Made by a program: the position numbers and the translations under genes. From the NCBI GenBank assembly GCA_022763485.1, contig JALEGX010000032.1, positions 1 to 64,000 on the forward strand: DNA of 64,000 nt, given 5' to 3'. Origin of the DNA: Paracoccaceae bacterium (GTDB lineage: Bacteria > Pseudomonadota > Alphaproteobacteria > Rhodobacterales > Rhodobacteraceae). The notes below the pieces were generated by a model that searched no databases, was not told the origin of the DNA, and worked only from the letters and a program-made list of their open reading frames with translations. Shown here piece by piece: positions 1-7,850 of the stretch; positions within the stretch are counted from its first letter, which is position 1; every line of letters starts with the position of its first letter.

Positions 1-151
1 GGCTGTCCCAGCGACCCGTCCGCCAAGCCTCAGCAATCCGGTTCTTCTCTAGAACCAGATGCGGAACGCCAAGACGACCAAGATGCTCACTCAAAGCAAT
101 CCCAGCCTGACCACCCCCAACAACCAATGTATCCGTTTGCTCAGATCCCAC
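1..151 (-). CDS. FAD/NAD(P)-dependent oxidoreductase, N-terminal fragment (runs off left edge)
   Basis: Reading the minus strand from a GTG at 149-151 gives an N-terminal Rossmann dinucleotide-binding motif, TLVVGGGQAGIALSEHL, followed by an acidic end to the second strand (LVLEK) and then AEAWRTGRWDS. This matches the start of single-component flavin monooxygenases and CzcO-like flavoproteins. The start is supported by a purine-rich ribosome site (AGGAAAGG, minus strand of 160-167) eight bases upstream. About 50 codons are visible and the catalytic part lies outside the window, so the substrate cannot be told. The third codon positions hold more A/T than those of neighbouring genes, which may mean recent acquisition, but the sample is short. 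The sequence between it and alkB (152-356) is A+T-rich around 270-320 and probably carries its promoter. Confidence 0.72.
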   Translation of the reverse strand, partial: MGSEQTDTLVVGGGQAGIALSEHLGRLGVPHLVLEKNRIAEAWRTGRWDS

Positions 152-356
152 CCGGTAATCCTTTCCTGTTTTTCCCGGAAGTCGCGACCGGCAGATCAAG
201 GGCTGCGCGGGCAACTTCGTACGGGCCCCGAAACGGGGATGTTCGCTCCCAGAGATTTCACACACGCAGGTTTGAATAAATTACTGTCTTTCTCACAATT
301 GATTTGGATTTTTCTAATCAACCGCCGGCCGCTACAGGTATCTTTCGCGTCCGGCG

Positions 357-959
357 CTAGTCCACCACCCGCAGGGTCAGGTTCAGACGGCCACCTTTGG
401 GCAGCAATCGGGACGATTTGAACCGCACGCGGTCGATCCCGTGGTAGGCAAGTCGCGCCTCGCCTCCCATGACGACGACATCCCCGGATCCCAGCCAGAC
501 GGATTCGGTCTTGCCCTTACGGGTCAGGTTGCCCATCCGATAGAGCGCCTCATCCCCAAGCGAGATCGAGAGAACAGGAAAGGAGAAGTCGGCTTCATCC
601 TTATCCTGATGCAGGCCCATCTTCGCAGTTTCCCCGTAGTAGTTGATCAGGCAGCAGTCGGGGCGGCGGTCCAAGCCGGTCAGATCGGTCCAGATCTTCA
701 ATATGGGGTCGGGAATCGGGGGCCAGGACTTGCCCGACGGATGCTGTTCGGCATAGCGATAGCCTGAGCGGTCCGAATACCAGCCATATTTCCCGGCCGA
801 GGTCATACGTACCGACATCTGCCCCCCACCCGGCACAACAGGTGAAAAGAGCGGCGCCGCCTTCAGAACCGGGCGCAGGCACTCGATCAGCGCCGCCTGG
901 TCCTGGGGTGACAGGTGGTCCTTGTGTATTTCAAATCCGCGGATTCGCAGCACGGGCAT
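357..959 (-). CDS. alkB: AlkB-family 2-oxoglutarate/Fe(II) dioxygenase
   Basis: A 200-residue protein of the AlkB family, which oxidatively removes methyl groups from alkylated DNA (or RNA) bases using Fe(II), oxygen and 2-oxoglutarate in the cytoplasm. The iron ligands are visible as HQD (His117, Asp119) and His173 in YHGIDR. The 2-oxoglutarate-binding arginines lie in RLNLTLR near the C-terminus (191-197). The length and the GDVVVMGG strand before His173 fit bacterial AlkB proteins. It stands alone between the flavoprotein stub and the divergent dnaK. No Ada-like regulator is adjacent, so control by the adaptive response cannot be judged here. Substrate class (DNA or RNA) is not decided by sequence alone. 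Confidence 0.9.
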   Translation of the reverse strand: MPVLRIRGFEIHKDHLSPQDQAALIECLRPVLKAAPLFSPVVPGGGQMSVRMTSAGKYGWYSDRSGYRYAEQHPSGKSWPPIPDPILKIWTDLTGLDRRPDCCLINYYGETAKMGLHQDKDEADFSFPVLSISLGDEALYRMGNLTRKGKTESVWLGSGDVVVMGGEARLAYHGIDRVRFKSSRLLPKGGRLNLTLRVVD

Positions 960-1033
960 CTACAGTGTTCCACTCGGTGCCAGCGCGCCTCAAGAATCCT
1001 CGCAGATTCGTGAAATGTGGGCGCACTGGGCGG

Positions 1034-1062
1034 TTGCAGGGGTCAAACCTGCTCCCTATATA
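1034..1062 (+). promoter_or_regulatory. Candidate heat-shock (RpoH-type) promoter of dnaK
   Basis: TTGCAG (1034-1039) and CCTATATA (1055-1062) are separated by 15 bases and lie about 110 bases upstream of dnaK. This resembles alphaproteobacterial RpoH promoters, which have a TTG-type -35 and a C-rich CCTATAT-like -10. The predicted start is near 1069. A housekeeping reading is also possible, because 15 bases is short for sigma-70. No CIRCE element was seen beside it. Confidence 0.45.
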
Positions 1063-1173
1063 CGCCGGGACGCATGAAGAAACAGGGTTTCCTCATGCAC
1101 CTGAATCGGGGCCAGGATGCCAAAATGGGTTCTGGTCTCGGGACATCGCCTTGAAGAGTAAAAGGGATCAAAA

Positions 1174-3093
1174 ATGAGCAAAGTTATCGGGATCGACCTC
1201 GGAACCACCAACTCGTGCGTTGCCATCATGGACGGCTCGCAGCCCCGCGTTATCGAAAACGCCGAGGGCGCACGCACCACCCCTTCGATCGTGGCCTTTA
1301 CCGACGATGAACGTCTGGTGGGTCAACCGGCCAAGCGTCAGGCCGTCACCAACCCCAGCAACACCGTCTTTGGCGTCAAGCGTCTGATCGGCCGTCGCAA
1401 CGATGACCCGGCTGTCGCAAAAGACAAGAAAATGGTTCCGTTCAACATCGTGGACGGCGGCAATGGCGACGCATGGGTCGAAGCCAAGGGTGAGAAATAC
1501 TCCCCGTCGCAGATTTCTGCCTTCACTCTGGGCAAGATGAAGGAAACCGCCGAATCCTACCTCGGCGAAGAAGTGACCCAGGCGGTCATCACCGTTCCTG
1601 CGTACTTCAACGACGCCCAGCGTCAGGCCACCAAAGACGCCGGCAAGATTGCCGGTCTGGAAGTTCTGCGCATCATCAACGAGCCGACCGCGGCCGCGCT
1701 GGCCTATGGCCTGGACAAGGAAGAAACCCAGACCATCGCCGTGTATGACCTTGGTGGTGGTACTTTCGACGTGACCATCCTGGAAATCGACGACGGCCTG
1801 TTTGAAGTGAAGTCGACCAACGGCGACACCTTCCTGGGTGGCGAAGACTTCGACATGCGCATCGTCAACTACCTGGCGGATGAGTTCAAAAAGGAAAACG
1901 GCGTCGATCTGTCCAAGGACAAGATGGCCCTGCAGCGCCTGAAAGAAGCCGCTGAAAAAGCCAAGATCGAACTGTCCTCGGCCTCGCAGACTGAAATCAA
2001 CCAGCCGTTCATCTCGATGGATCCGGCTTCGGGCCAGCCGCTGCACATGGTCATGAAACTGACCCGCGCCAAGCTGGAACAGCTGGTCGGCGACCTGATC
2101 AAAGCCTCGCTGAAGCCCTGCGCCGCAGCACTGAAAGACGCGGGCCTGTCCGCTTCGGAAGTGGACGAGGTGATCCTGGTTGGCGGTATGACCCGTATGC
2201 CGAAAGTGGCCTCTGAGGTTGCGAAGTTCTTCGGCAAGGAGCCGCACAAAGGTGTGAACCCGGACGAAGTCGTCGCCATGGGCGCGGCCATTCAGGCCGG
2301 TGTTCTGCAGGGTGACGTCAAAGACGTGGTTCTGCTGGACGTGACCCCGCTGTCGCTGGGTATTGAAACCCTGGGTGGCGTGTTCACCCGCCTGATCGAC
2401 CGCAACACCACGATCCCGACCAAGAAATCGCAAGTCTTCTCGACCGCCGAGGACAACCAGAACGCGGTGACCATCCGCGTGTTCCAGGGCGAGCGCGAAA
2501 TGGCGGCCGACAACAAGATCCTGGGCCAGTTCAACCTGGAAGACATCCCGCCGGCACCGCGCGGTATGCCGCAGATCGAAGTGACCTTTGACATCGACGC
2601 CAACGGCATCGTGTCGGTCGGCGCCAAAGACAAGGCGACCGGCAAGGAACAGCAGATCACCATCCAGGCCTCGGGCGGTCTGTCCGACGAGGACATCGAA
2701 AAGATGGTTCAGGACGCCGAAGAGAACGCCGAGGCGGACAAGGAACGCCGCGAGCTGATCGAAGCCAAGAACCAGGCCGAAAGCCTGATCCATTCGACCG
2801 AAAAGGCGATGGAAGAGCATGCCGACAAGGTGGACCCGACCACCATCGAAGCCATCGAATTGGCCATTGCCGCGCTCAAGGACGACCTGGAGAGCGACAA
2901 GTCCAACGCCGACAAGATCAAATCCGGCATCCAGAACGTGACCGAAGCGGCCATGAAGCTGGGCGAAGCGATCTACAAGGCGAGCCAGGACGAAGCCGAA
3001 GACGAGCCTGTCGCAGCAGATGAAGCGTCCGGCCCGAACGATGACGACATCGTCGACGCCGAGTTCGAAGATCTGGACAACGACAAGCGCTAA
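1174..3093 (+). CDS. dnaK: Molecular chaperone DnaK (Hsp70)
   Basis: Full-length 639-residue Hsp70. The N-terminal ATPase domain (about 1-380) starts with [16 protein letters not shown] and contains the phosphate loop [10 protein letters not shown]. The substrate-binding beta domain follows the linker [12 protein letters not shown], and a helical lid leads to an acidic tail ending [15 protein letters not shown], as in Gram-negative DnaK. It refolds and holds client proteins with DnaJ (next gene) and GrpE (encoded at 56124-56684). The start is fixed by AAGGGA six bases before ATG. It is followed by a strong intergenic hairpin and then dnaJ, so the two are probably one transcription unit with uneven expression. 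Confidence 0.99.
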   Translation: MSKVIGIDLGTTNSCVAIMDGSQPRVIENAEGARTTPSIVAFTDDERLVGQPAKRQAVTNPSNTVFGVKRLIGRRNDDPAVAKDKKMVPFNIVDGGNGDAWVEAKGEKYSPSQISAFTLGKMKETAESYLGEEVTQAVITVPAYFNDAQRQATKDAGKIAGLEVLRIINEPTAAALAYGLDKEETQTIAVYDLGGGTFDVTILEIDDGLFEVKSTNGDTFLGGEDFDMRIVNYLADEFKKENGVDLSKDKMALQRLKEAAEKAKIELSSASQTEINQPFISMDPASGQPLHMVMKLTRAKLEQLVGDLIKASLKPCAAALKDAGLSASEVDEVILVGGMTRMPKVASEVAKFFGKEPHKGVNPDEVVAMGAAIQAGVLQGDVKDVVLLDVTPLSLGIETLGGVFTRLIDRNTTIPTKKSQVFSTAEDNQNAVTIRVFQGEREMAADNKILGQFNLEDIPPAPRGMPQIEVTFDIDANGIVSVGAKDKATGKEQQITIQASGGLSDEDIEKMVQDAEENAEADKERRELIEAKNQAESLIHSTEKAMEEHADKVDPTTIEAIELAIAALKDDLESDKSNADKIKSGIQNVTEAAMKLGEAIYKASQDEAEDEPVAADEASGPNDDDIVDAEFEDLDNDKR

Positions 3094-3112
3094 AGCGTTA
3101 CCGGGCCACGGG

Positions 3113-3142
3113 CGGGCCGGTCCGGACCCCCGGACCGGCCCG
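3113..3142 (+). promoter_or_regulatory. dnaK-dnaJ intergenic hairpin
   Basis: A perfect 13-bp stem (CGGGCCGGTCCGG at 3113-3125 paired with 3130-3142) closes a 4-base loop ACCC. It sits between the dnaK stop and dnaJ, 29 bases before the dnaJ start. There is no run of T after it, so it is more likely to attenuate transcription partly, or to mark and protect a processed 3' end of the dnaK message, than to end transcription. This would keep DnaK in excess over DnaJ. Confidence 0.65.
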
Positions 3143-3171
3143 TATTACGTTGAGGCAGAAGGGAAACACGT

Positions 3172-4323
3172 ATGTCAAAGCGCGACTATTACGAAGTGCT
3201 CGGCGTGTCCAAGAGCGCAAGTCAGGACGAAATCAAGAAGGCCTACCGCAAGAAGGCCAAGGAATTTCACCCCGACCGCAACAAGGACAATCCTGACGCT
3301 GAGGCAAATTTCAAGGAAGCCAACGAAGCTTATGAAGTTCTGAAGGACGGCGACAAGAAAGCGGCCTATGACCGCTTCGGGCACGCCGCTTTCGAGAACG
3401 GCATGGGCGGCGGTGGCGGTCATCCCGGTCAGGGATTCGGCAGCGGGGACTTCTCCTCTGCCTTCTCAGACGTGTTCGACGACCTGTTCGGCGACTTCAT
3501 GGGTGGCGGACGTGGCGGCGGCGGGCGTCAGCGCGCTGCACGCGGGTCTGACCTGCGGTACAATCTGCGGATCTCGCTGGAAGACGCCTTTTCCGGCATG
3601 CAGAAGACCATCAAGGTGCCCACCGCGGTGGCCTGTTCTGCCTGTGACGGCAGCGGTGCCGAAGGTGGCGTAGAACCCACCACCTGTCCGACCTGTTCGG
3701 GCATGGGCAAGGTTCGCGCACAGCAGGGCTTCTTTACCGTTGAACGCACCTGTCCCACATGCGGCGGCCTGGGTCAGGTCATCAAGAACCCGTGCAAATC
3801 CTGTCATGGCCAGGGCCGTGTCGAAAAGGAACGCGCCCTGAATGTGAACATTCCGGCAGGCGTTGAAACCGGCACCCGGATCCGGCTTGCCGGTGAAGGC
3901 GAAGCCGGCATGCGCGGCGGGCCTTCCGGGGATCTCTACATCTTTGTCGAGGTCGCCAAACACGAACTGTTCGAACGCGATAGCGTCAACCTCTATTGCC
4001 GCGTGCCGGTCAGCATGGCCAAGGCAGCCCTGGGTGGCGCGATCGAGGTCCCGACCATCGACGGGGGCCGCGGCCGTGTTCAGATCCCTGAAGGCAGCCA
4101 GTCTGGCCGTCAAATGCGCCTGCGTGGCAAGGGCATGCCTGCCCTGCGCGGTGGCGGCATCGGCGACATGTTCATCGAGCTGGCGGTCGAAACCCCGGTC
4201 AACCTGACCGCCCGGCAGAAGGAAATTCTGCAGGAATTCGACGACCTGAGCGAAAACAACAACCCGGAAACCAACACCTTCTTCAAGTCGGTCAAAAGCT
4301 TCTGGGATTCGATGAAGGGCTGA
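3172..4323 (+). CDS. dnaJ: Co-chaperone DnaJ (Hsp40)
   Basis: A 383-residue class I DnaJ. It has an N-terminal J domain with the HPD motif (in EFHPDRN, about residue 33), which stimulates DnaK's ATPase. A Gly/Phe-rich stretch follows (about 75-115), then four CxxCxGxG zinc-binding repeats ([32 protein letters not shown]; about 145-215), then two C-terminal client-binding domains. It delivers unfolded proteins to DnaK in the cytoplasm. It lies directly after dnaK on the same strand, and a good intrinsic terminator follows within 25 bases of its stop. Confidence 0.99.
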   Translation: MSKRDYYEVLGVSKSASQDEIKKAYRKKAKEFHPDRNKDNPDAEANFKEANEAYEVLKDGDKKAAYDRFGHAAFENGMGGGGGHPGQGFGSGDFSSAFSDVFDDLFGDFMGGGRGGGGRQRAARGSDLRYNLRISLEDAFSGMQKTIKVPTAVACSACDGSGAEGGVEPTTCPTCSGMGKVRAQQGFFTVERTCPTCGGLGQVIKNPCKSCHGQGRVEKERALNVNIPAGVETGTRIRLAGEGEAGMRGGPSGDLYIFVEVAKHELFERDSVNLYCRVPVSMAKAALGGAIEVPTIDGGRGRVQIPEGSQSGRQMRLRGKGMPALRGGGIGDMFIELAVETPVNLTARQKEILQEFDDLSENNNPETNTFFKSVKSFWDSMKG

Positions 4324-4346
4324 ACCTGCCAAGGAATACCCATCAG

Positions 4347-4376
4347 AACGCCGCTCCACATCGGGGCGGCGTTTTT
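4347..4376 (+). terminator. Intrinsic terminator after dnaJ
   Basis: AACGCCGC (4347-4354) pairs with GCGGCGTT (4366-4373), and a run of five T (4372-4376) follows. This is a standard rho-independent terminator ending the dnaK-dnaJ unit. Confidence 0.85.
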
Positions 4377-4416
4377 CGTTAAGCCTTTGTTCACCCTCCT
4401 GACGGAAGCTGGAGGC

Positions 4417-5181
4417 ATGTCGTCAAAGAATGCCTTTCGTGAACAGGCGCTTCCCCTCTTTGCAGAGCCGGATGAAGCCCCAGAGGCGCCGCTGAAAGGC
4501 GGGCGGCTGCCCTCCTATATTCAGGACCATCGCGCCCGGCTGCGGGAGCGGTTTGTGGAAGGTGGCGCAGAAGCCATGCCGGAATATGAGCTGCTGGAAC
4601 TGCTGCTCTTCCGCTCTATCCCGCGCAAGGACGTCAAACCCCTGGCCCGGGCGTTGCTGGATGAGTTCAAGGATCTGAACCGGGTCCTGTCGGCCTCACG
4701 GCAGGCCCTGGCCAAAGTCTCGGGCGTTGGGGATGCCGTGATCACCGATTTCAAGATCATCGAGGCAGTCGCCCGTCGCATGGCGCGTGCTCGGGTGATG
4801 CAAAAGCCGGTGATTTCCAGCTGGGATGCGGTGCTGGATTATTGCCACACCACCATGGCCCATCGCGAAACCGAGCAGTTCCGCATCCTGTTTCTGGATT
4901 CGCGCAACCGGTTGATCGCGGATGAGGCGCAGGCCAAGGGCACGGTTGATCATGTGCCCGTCTATCCGCGTGAGGTGGTGAAACGGGCGCTGGAACTGAA
5001 TGCCACCGCGCTGATACTGGTGCACAATCACCCATCGGGGGACCCAACCCCGTCGCAGTCCGACATCGACATGACAGCACAGGTGATCGAAGCCTGCGGG
5101 GCGCTGGGAATCACCCTGCACGACCACCTGATCATCGGAAAGTCACAGGAGCTGAGTTTCCGCAGCGCCGGTTACATCTGA
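4417..5181 (+). CDS. radC: RadC family protein (JAB/MPN metal-binding domain)
   Basis: A 254-residue RadC-type protein. The N-terminal half (about 30-110) carries a helix-hairpin-helix-like region ([12 protein letters not shown]). The C-terminal half is a JAB/MPN domain with the metalloprotease-like signature [14 protein letters not shown]. RadC was once linked to DNA repair but its cellular role is unsettled, so no activity is claimed. The ATG at 4417 is preferred: an upstream TTG at 4387 lies only 10 bases beyond the dnaJ terminator, and GGAAGC sits at a workable distance before 4417. The gene is convergent with the solute-binding/OmpA gene. Confidence 0.9.
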   Translation: MSSKNAFREQALPLFAEPDEAPEAPLKGGRLPSYIQDHRARLRERFVEGGAEAMPEYELLELLLFRSIPRKDVKPLARALLDEFKDLNRVLSASRQALAKVSGVGDAVITDFKIIEAVARRMARARVMQKPVISSWDAVLDYCHTTMAHRETEQFRILFLDSRNRLIADEAQAKGTVDHVPVYPREVVKRALELNATALILVHNHPSGDPTPSQSDIDMTAQVIEACGALGITLHDHLIIGKSQELSFRSAGYI

Positions 5182-5201
5182 CGGGTGCAGCCTGGCACCC
5201 G
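5182..5201. terminator. Hairpin between convergent genes
   Basis: CGGGTGC (5182-5188) and GCACCCG (5195-5201) form a perfect 7-bp stem filling almost the whole gap between the stops of radC and the gene at 5204. No T-run follows on either side, so it may act weakly in both directions or only stabilise 3' ends. Confidence 0.5.
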
Positions 5202-5203
5202 CC

Positions 5204-6766
5204 TCAGCGGATCCAGACCTCCACCCGGCGGTTAACCTGCCGCCCCCAGGCGCTATCATCACAGGCCATCGGCAGGGCCTCACCAAAGCTTTCACTGCTC
5301 AGGGACACGCGGGTGAAATCGGTGATCTCTGCCGCCTGGATCACCGCCTCGCGCACCGCATCGGCGCGTTTCAGCGCGATACGCCGGTTGCCAGCCGCGG
5401 CCCCTTCGCCATCCGAAAAGCCCACGAACAGCAGTTCACGCCCGTCATAGATCCCCGCCTCCAGCGACCGGGCCAGTTGCGCGATGTTGCTGCGTGACTG
5501 CGCATCGGGCCGTGTAGAGCCGGTTTCGAAGCGGAAGGACACCGTCAGGCGGCGCATCGGCTCCATGACCGTAACAAGCCGCTGCAGCTCATCCAGCTTG
5601 ATTTCGCTGCCCGCCGATTGGATCGCATTTGCCAGGCGCCGGCCCTGGGCGCTGACCGGAATCCGCTCTGGCGCCTGATCCACGAAGCCGGACCGGCGGA
5701 TCACGATCTGCGCCGCCGGGCTGCGCACATAGGACAGAAATTCCCGCGCCAGCTGCGGCATCCGCCGGGCGGGCAGATACAGGAACATCGGTGACGTCAG
5801 CGGATAATCCTCGGTCTTGATGCTGCGCCGATTGGCCCGCAGCGAATACCCGCAGGACCCCGTCAGGGTCAGCGTCTTTGCAGTGCCGGTTTCGGCATAG
5901 CTGGCGATGCCGATGGCAAAGGGATCCGCCGTCACGGCACGAGACAGGGCGCTGGAGCGGGGATGGCGCTTGATATCTACCGCGGCCTGAAGGCCCGCGG
6001 GAAACAGCAAGCGGTCCTCAACCGCCTGGCTGAGGCCGGAACCGGCTTCTGGCATATGCACCGCAATGGGGGCGTCAGGGCCGCCCAGCTCGGACCAGTT
6101 TCGCAGTTCACCCGAAAAGATGCGCGCCAACTGCGGCACGGCGATCTTGGTGATCGGGTTGCCGGGCGCAACGACAGGAACCATCGCATCCAGTGCCAGA
6201 ACACGGCTGCGGTTGGCCCGAGTCATATCCCCCATTCCGCTTTCATAGGCGCGCTTCTTCTCATCCGGGCGGATTTCGCGCAGGGCCATGACCACATCAG
6301 CCTCATTGGCCAGAAGATCGGCAAAGCCTTCGTCCGTGTTGGTCACGCGAAAGGTGAACCGTCCGACCGCCGTCCGGGTTGCGGGATTGATCAGCTCATA
6401 AAGGAAATGGGTATCGTCGATGGGTTCCCGATGGGTTTCCAGCCGCTTGCGCAGGGCAAACCCCTCGATCAGGGCGGGCAGCAGGACCTCTGCCATCGCG
6501 GATGATCCCGACAGGGTCAGCTCGGCCACGAAGGACGCCAGATCCGGGCATCCGGGGCCGTCGCACAAGACGCCCGATCCATCCACCGTCAGCTCGCCAA
6601 AGCGGGTTTCAACACGATAGAACTCACCATCGAAGCCCAGCAATGTGCCAGAGACTTCAACCGACCCGTCACGCGATGTCAGGGTCACATCCTGTGCCCA
6701 CGACGGGACACAGAAAACCGTAAAAAGAGAAAGTGCGGCGAGAACCGCCGCACGTTGCCAAGCCAT
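5204..6766 (-). CDS. Exported phosphate-binding-like protein fused to OmpA domain
   Basis: A 520-residue protein with a Sec signal peptide (hydrophobic segment, cleavage near SWA-QD at about 24). The central part (about 80-370) is a PstS-like type 2 periplasmic binding domain: it has LSGSSAMAE near its start, the IFSGELRNWSELGG and AGSGLSQ segments, and the FLSYVRSPAAQ helix near its end. The C-terminal ~120 residues form an OmpA-type peptidoglycan-binding domain (FRFETGSTRPDAQS, LFVGFSDGEGAAAGNRRIALKRA cut into its usual parts, and the ending NRRVEVWIR). No Pst permease genes are nearby. The fusion suggests a sensor or scavenger tethered to the cell wall rather than a transport component. 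It probably shares a transcript with the gene at 6790 (23-base gap). Confidence 0.82.
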   Translation of the reverse strand: MAWQRAAVLAALSLFTVFCVPSWAQDVTLTSRDGSVEVSGTLLGFDGEFYRVETRFGELTVDGSGVLCDGPGCPDLASFVAELTLSGSSAMAEVLLPALIEGFALRKRLETHREPIDDTHFLYELINPATRTAVGRFTFRVTNTDEGFADLLANEADVVMALREIRPDEKKRAYESGMGDMTRANRSRVLALDAMVPVVAPGNPITKIAVPQLARIFSGELRNWSELGGPDAPIAVHMPEAGSGLSQAVEDRLLFPAGLQAAVDIKRHPRSSALSRAVTADPFAIGIASYAETGTAKTLTLTGSCGYSLRANRRSIKTEDYPLTSPMFLYLPARRMPQLAREFLSYVRSPAAQIVIRRSGFVDQAPERIPVSAQGRRLANAIQSAGSEIKLDELQRLVTVMEPMRRLTVSFRFETGSTRPDAQSRSNIAQLARSLEAGIYDGRELLFVGFSDGEGAAAGNRRIALKRADAVREAVIQAAEITDFTRVSLSSESFGEALPMACDDSAWGRQVNRRVEVWIR

Positions 6767-6789
6767 GGGAAACCTTGATGAACTGCGGA

Positions 6790-7752
6790 TTATTTTGCCG
6801 CGATTTTCAGGTCTTCCAACAGATTATTCAACACCAGAAAATCACCAATCGCAGAACAGGCGGGCACCGACATGTCCAGATCGCGTGTACGCAGCTCACC
6901 ACCGGCGCGCAGCTCGAAGGTCTGCGCAGAAATGTCGCGACCACAATTGGCGCCTGTCACCTCGGCCTCGACGCTCAGCGCGACGGTGCCATCTGTGCGG
7001 GCCTTGGACGTGGGGAAGCTGTAGACCTCGGCCACACGCGGCAACAGGCCACCTGCATCACCCAGGCGCACAACCTGTCCGCCATCTGGCGAACCACCGG
7101 AAATACCAGACCAGACATGGCCCTGTTCGCCGTAGCTGGCACCAAATTCGCGGGCATGCAGTTCAAGCCCGTTTTCACCGGTCCACTGAATGGCGACGCG
7201 GTCGAAATCTTCAAGGTCCGGAACCGGCACAACGGCAACAGCACCATCCCCAGTGGGGAAATCCACAATGAATACCGCCATATCGGACAGGGCCGGGACC
7301 GACACGTTGAACCGACCTTCGTGATCGGTGGTGCCGCTGAACATCAGACCGCTGTGGTGAACGGTCAGCGCCTGATTGACCAGGCAGGGGGCTTCGACGT
7401 CCAGTTCAACACTGGCCATCTGGCCCGCGGTGCCCTTTGCCGTCACGGTGCAACCCAGGCTCGGGATTTGTGGTTCCGACGGCGGCGTCGGCAGCGCGTC
7501 AGGATCCTGCGGCAGTTCCGCCAGGTCCAGGTCCTTCGGGGACGAGGTCAGCTCAAGCGCTTCCAGCTCTACCGTGCTGCCATCTTCGTCGATCTGAATT
7601 TCGATCTGTTGGGACGCCTGCTGCACCACAACCGGGTTCTGCAGGTCCCTGTAGGCGTGTGGGACAGGGGTGGTCGATTGCATCACAAAACCGATGCCCA
7701 GCGCACAGGAGACCGTTCCGCCCACCATCAACATTGTTCGTTTCGTCAGCAT
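6790..7752 (-). CDS. Unknown membrane-anchored periplasmic protein downstream of secA
   Basis: A 320-residue protein I do not recognise. A single hydrophobic segment at about 7-24 would anchor it in the inner membrane or serve as a signal sequence. An acidic Pro-rich linker (about 50-100) follows, then a beta-rich region with four cysteines spaced widely (GCTV, APCLV, ANCGRD, VPACSA), which could form disulphides in the periplasm. The start at 7752 is chosen because GGAGG lies six bases upstream and the longer frame would begin inside the secA terminator. Its place after secA might invite a translocase label, but nothing in the sequence supports that. It is probably co-transcribed with the solute-binding/OmpA gene. 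Confidence 0.7.
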   Translation of the reverse strand: MLTKRTMLMVGGTVSCALGIGFVMQSTTPVPHAYRDLQNPVVVQQASQQIEIQIDEDGSTVELEALELTSSPKDLDLAELPQDPDALPTPPSEPQIPSLGCTVTAKGTAGQMASVELDVEAPCLVNQALTVHHSGLMFSGTTDHEGRFNVSVPALSDMAVFIVDFPTGDGAVAVVPVPDLEDFDRVAIQWTGENGLELHAREFGASYGEQGHVWSGISGGSPDGGQVVRLGDAGGLLPRVAEVYSFPTSKARTDGTVALSVEAEVTGANCGRDISAQTFELRAGGELRTRDLDMSVPACSAIGDFLVLNNLLEDLKIAAK

Positions 7753-7792
7753 GACACCCTCCATCACCTTTTGGGTCAGGGAGAGCATCACC

Positions 7793-7819
7793 AAAAAAGA
7801 CGGCCAGTTTGTGGCCGCC
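7793..7819 (-). terminator. Intrinsic terminator after secA
   Basis: On the minus strand GGCGGCCA, a 5-base loop and TGGCCGTC form an 8-bp stem (one G-U pair) followed by TTTTTT. It lies 30 bases after the secA stop and separates secA from the gene starting at 7752. Confidence 0.8.
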
Positions 7820-7850
7820 TTTGGGAGTCATATAGGCATTTGAGGCAAAG

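Noticed and set aside
1168-2820. Long open frame antisense to dnaK
   Set aside because: GC-rich codon use leaves the opposite strand open. The translation has no known domain, while the sense strand gives a perfect DnaK.
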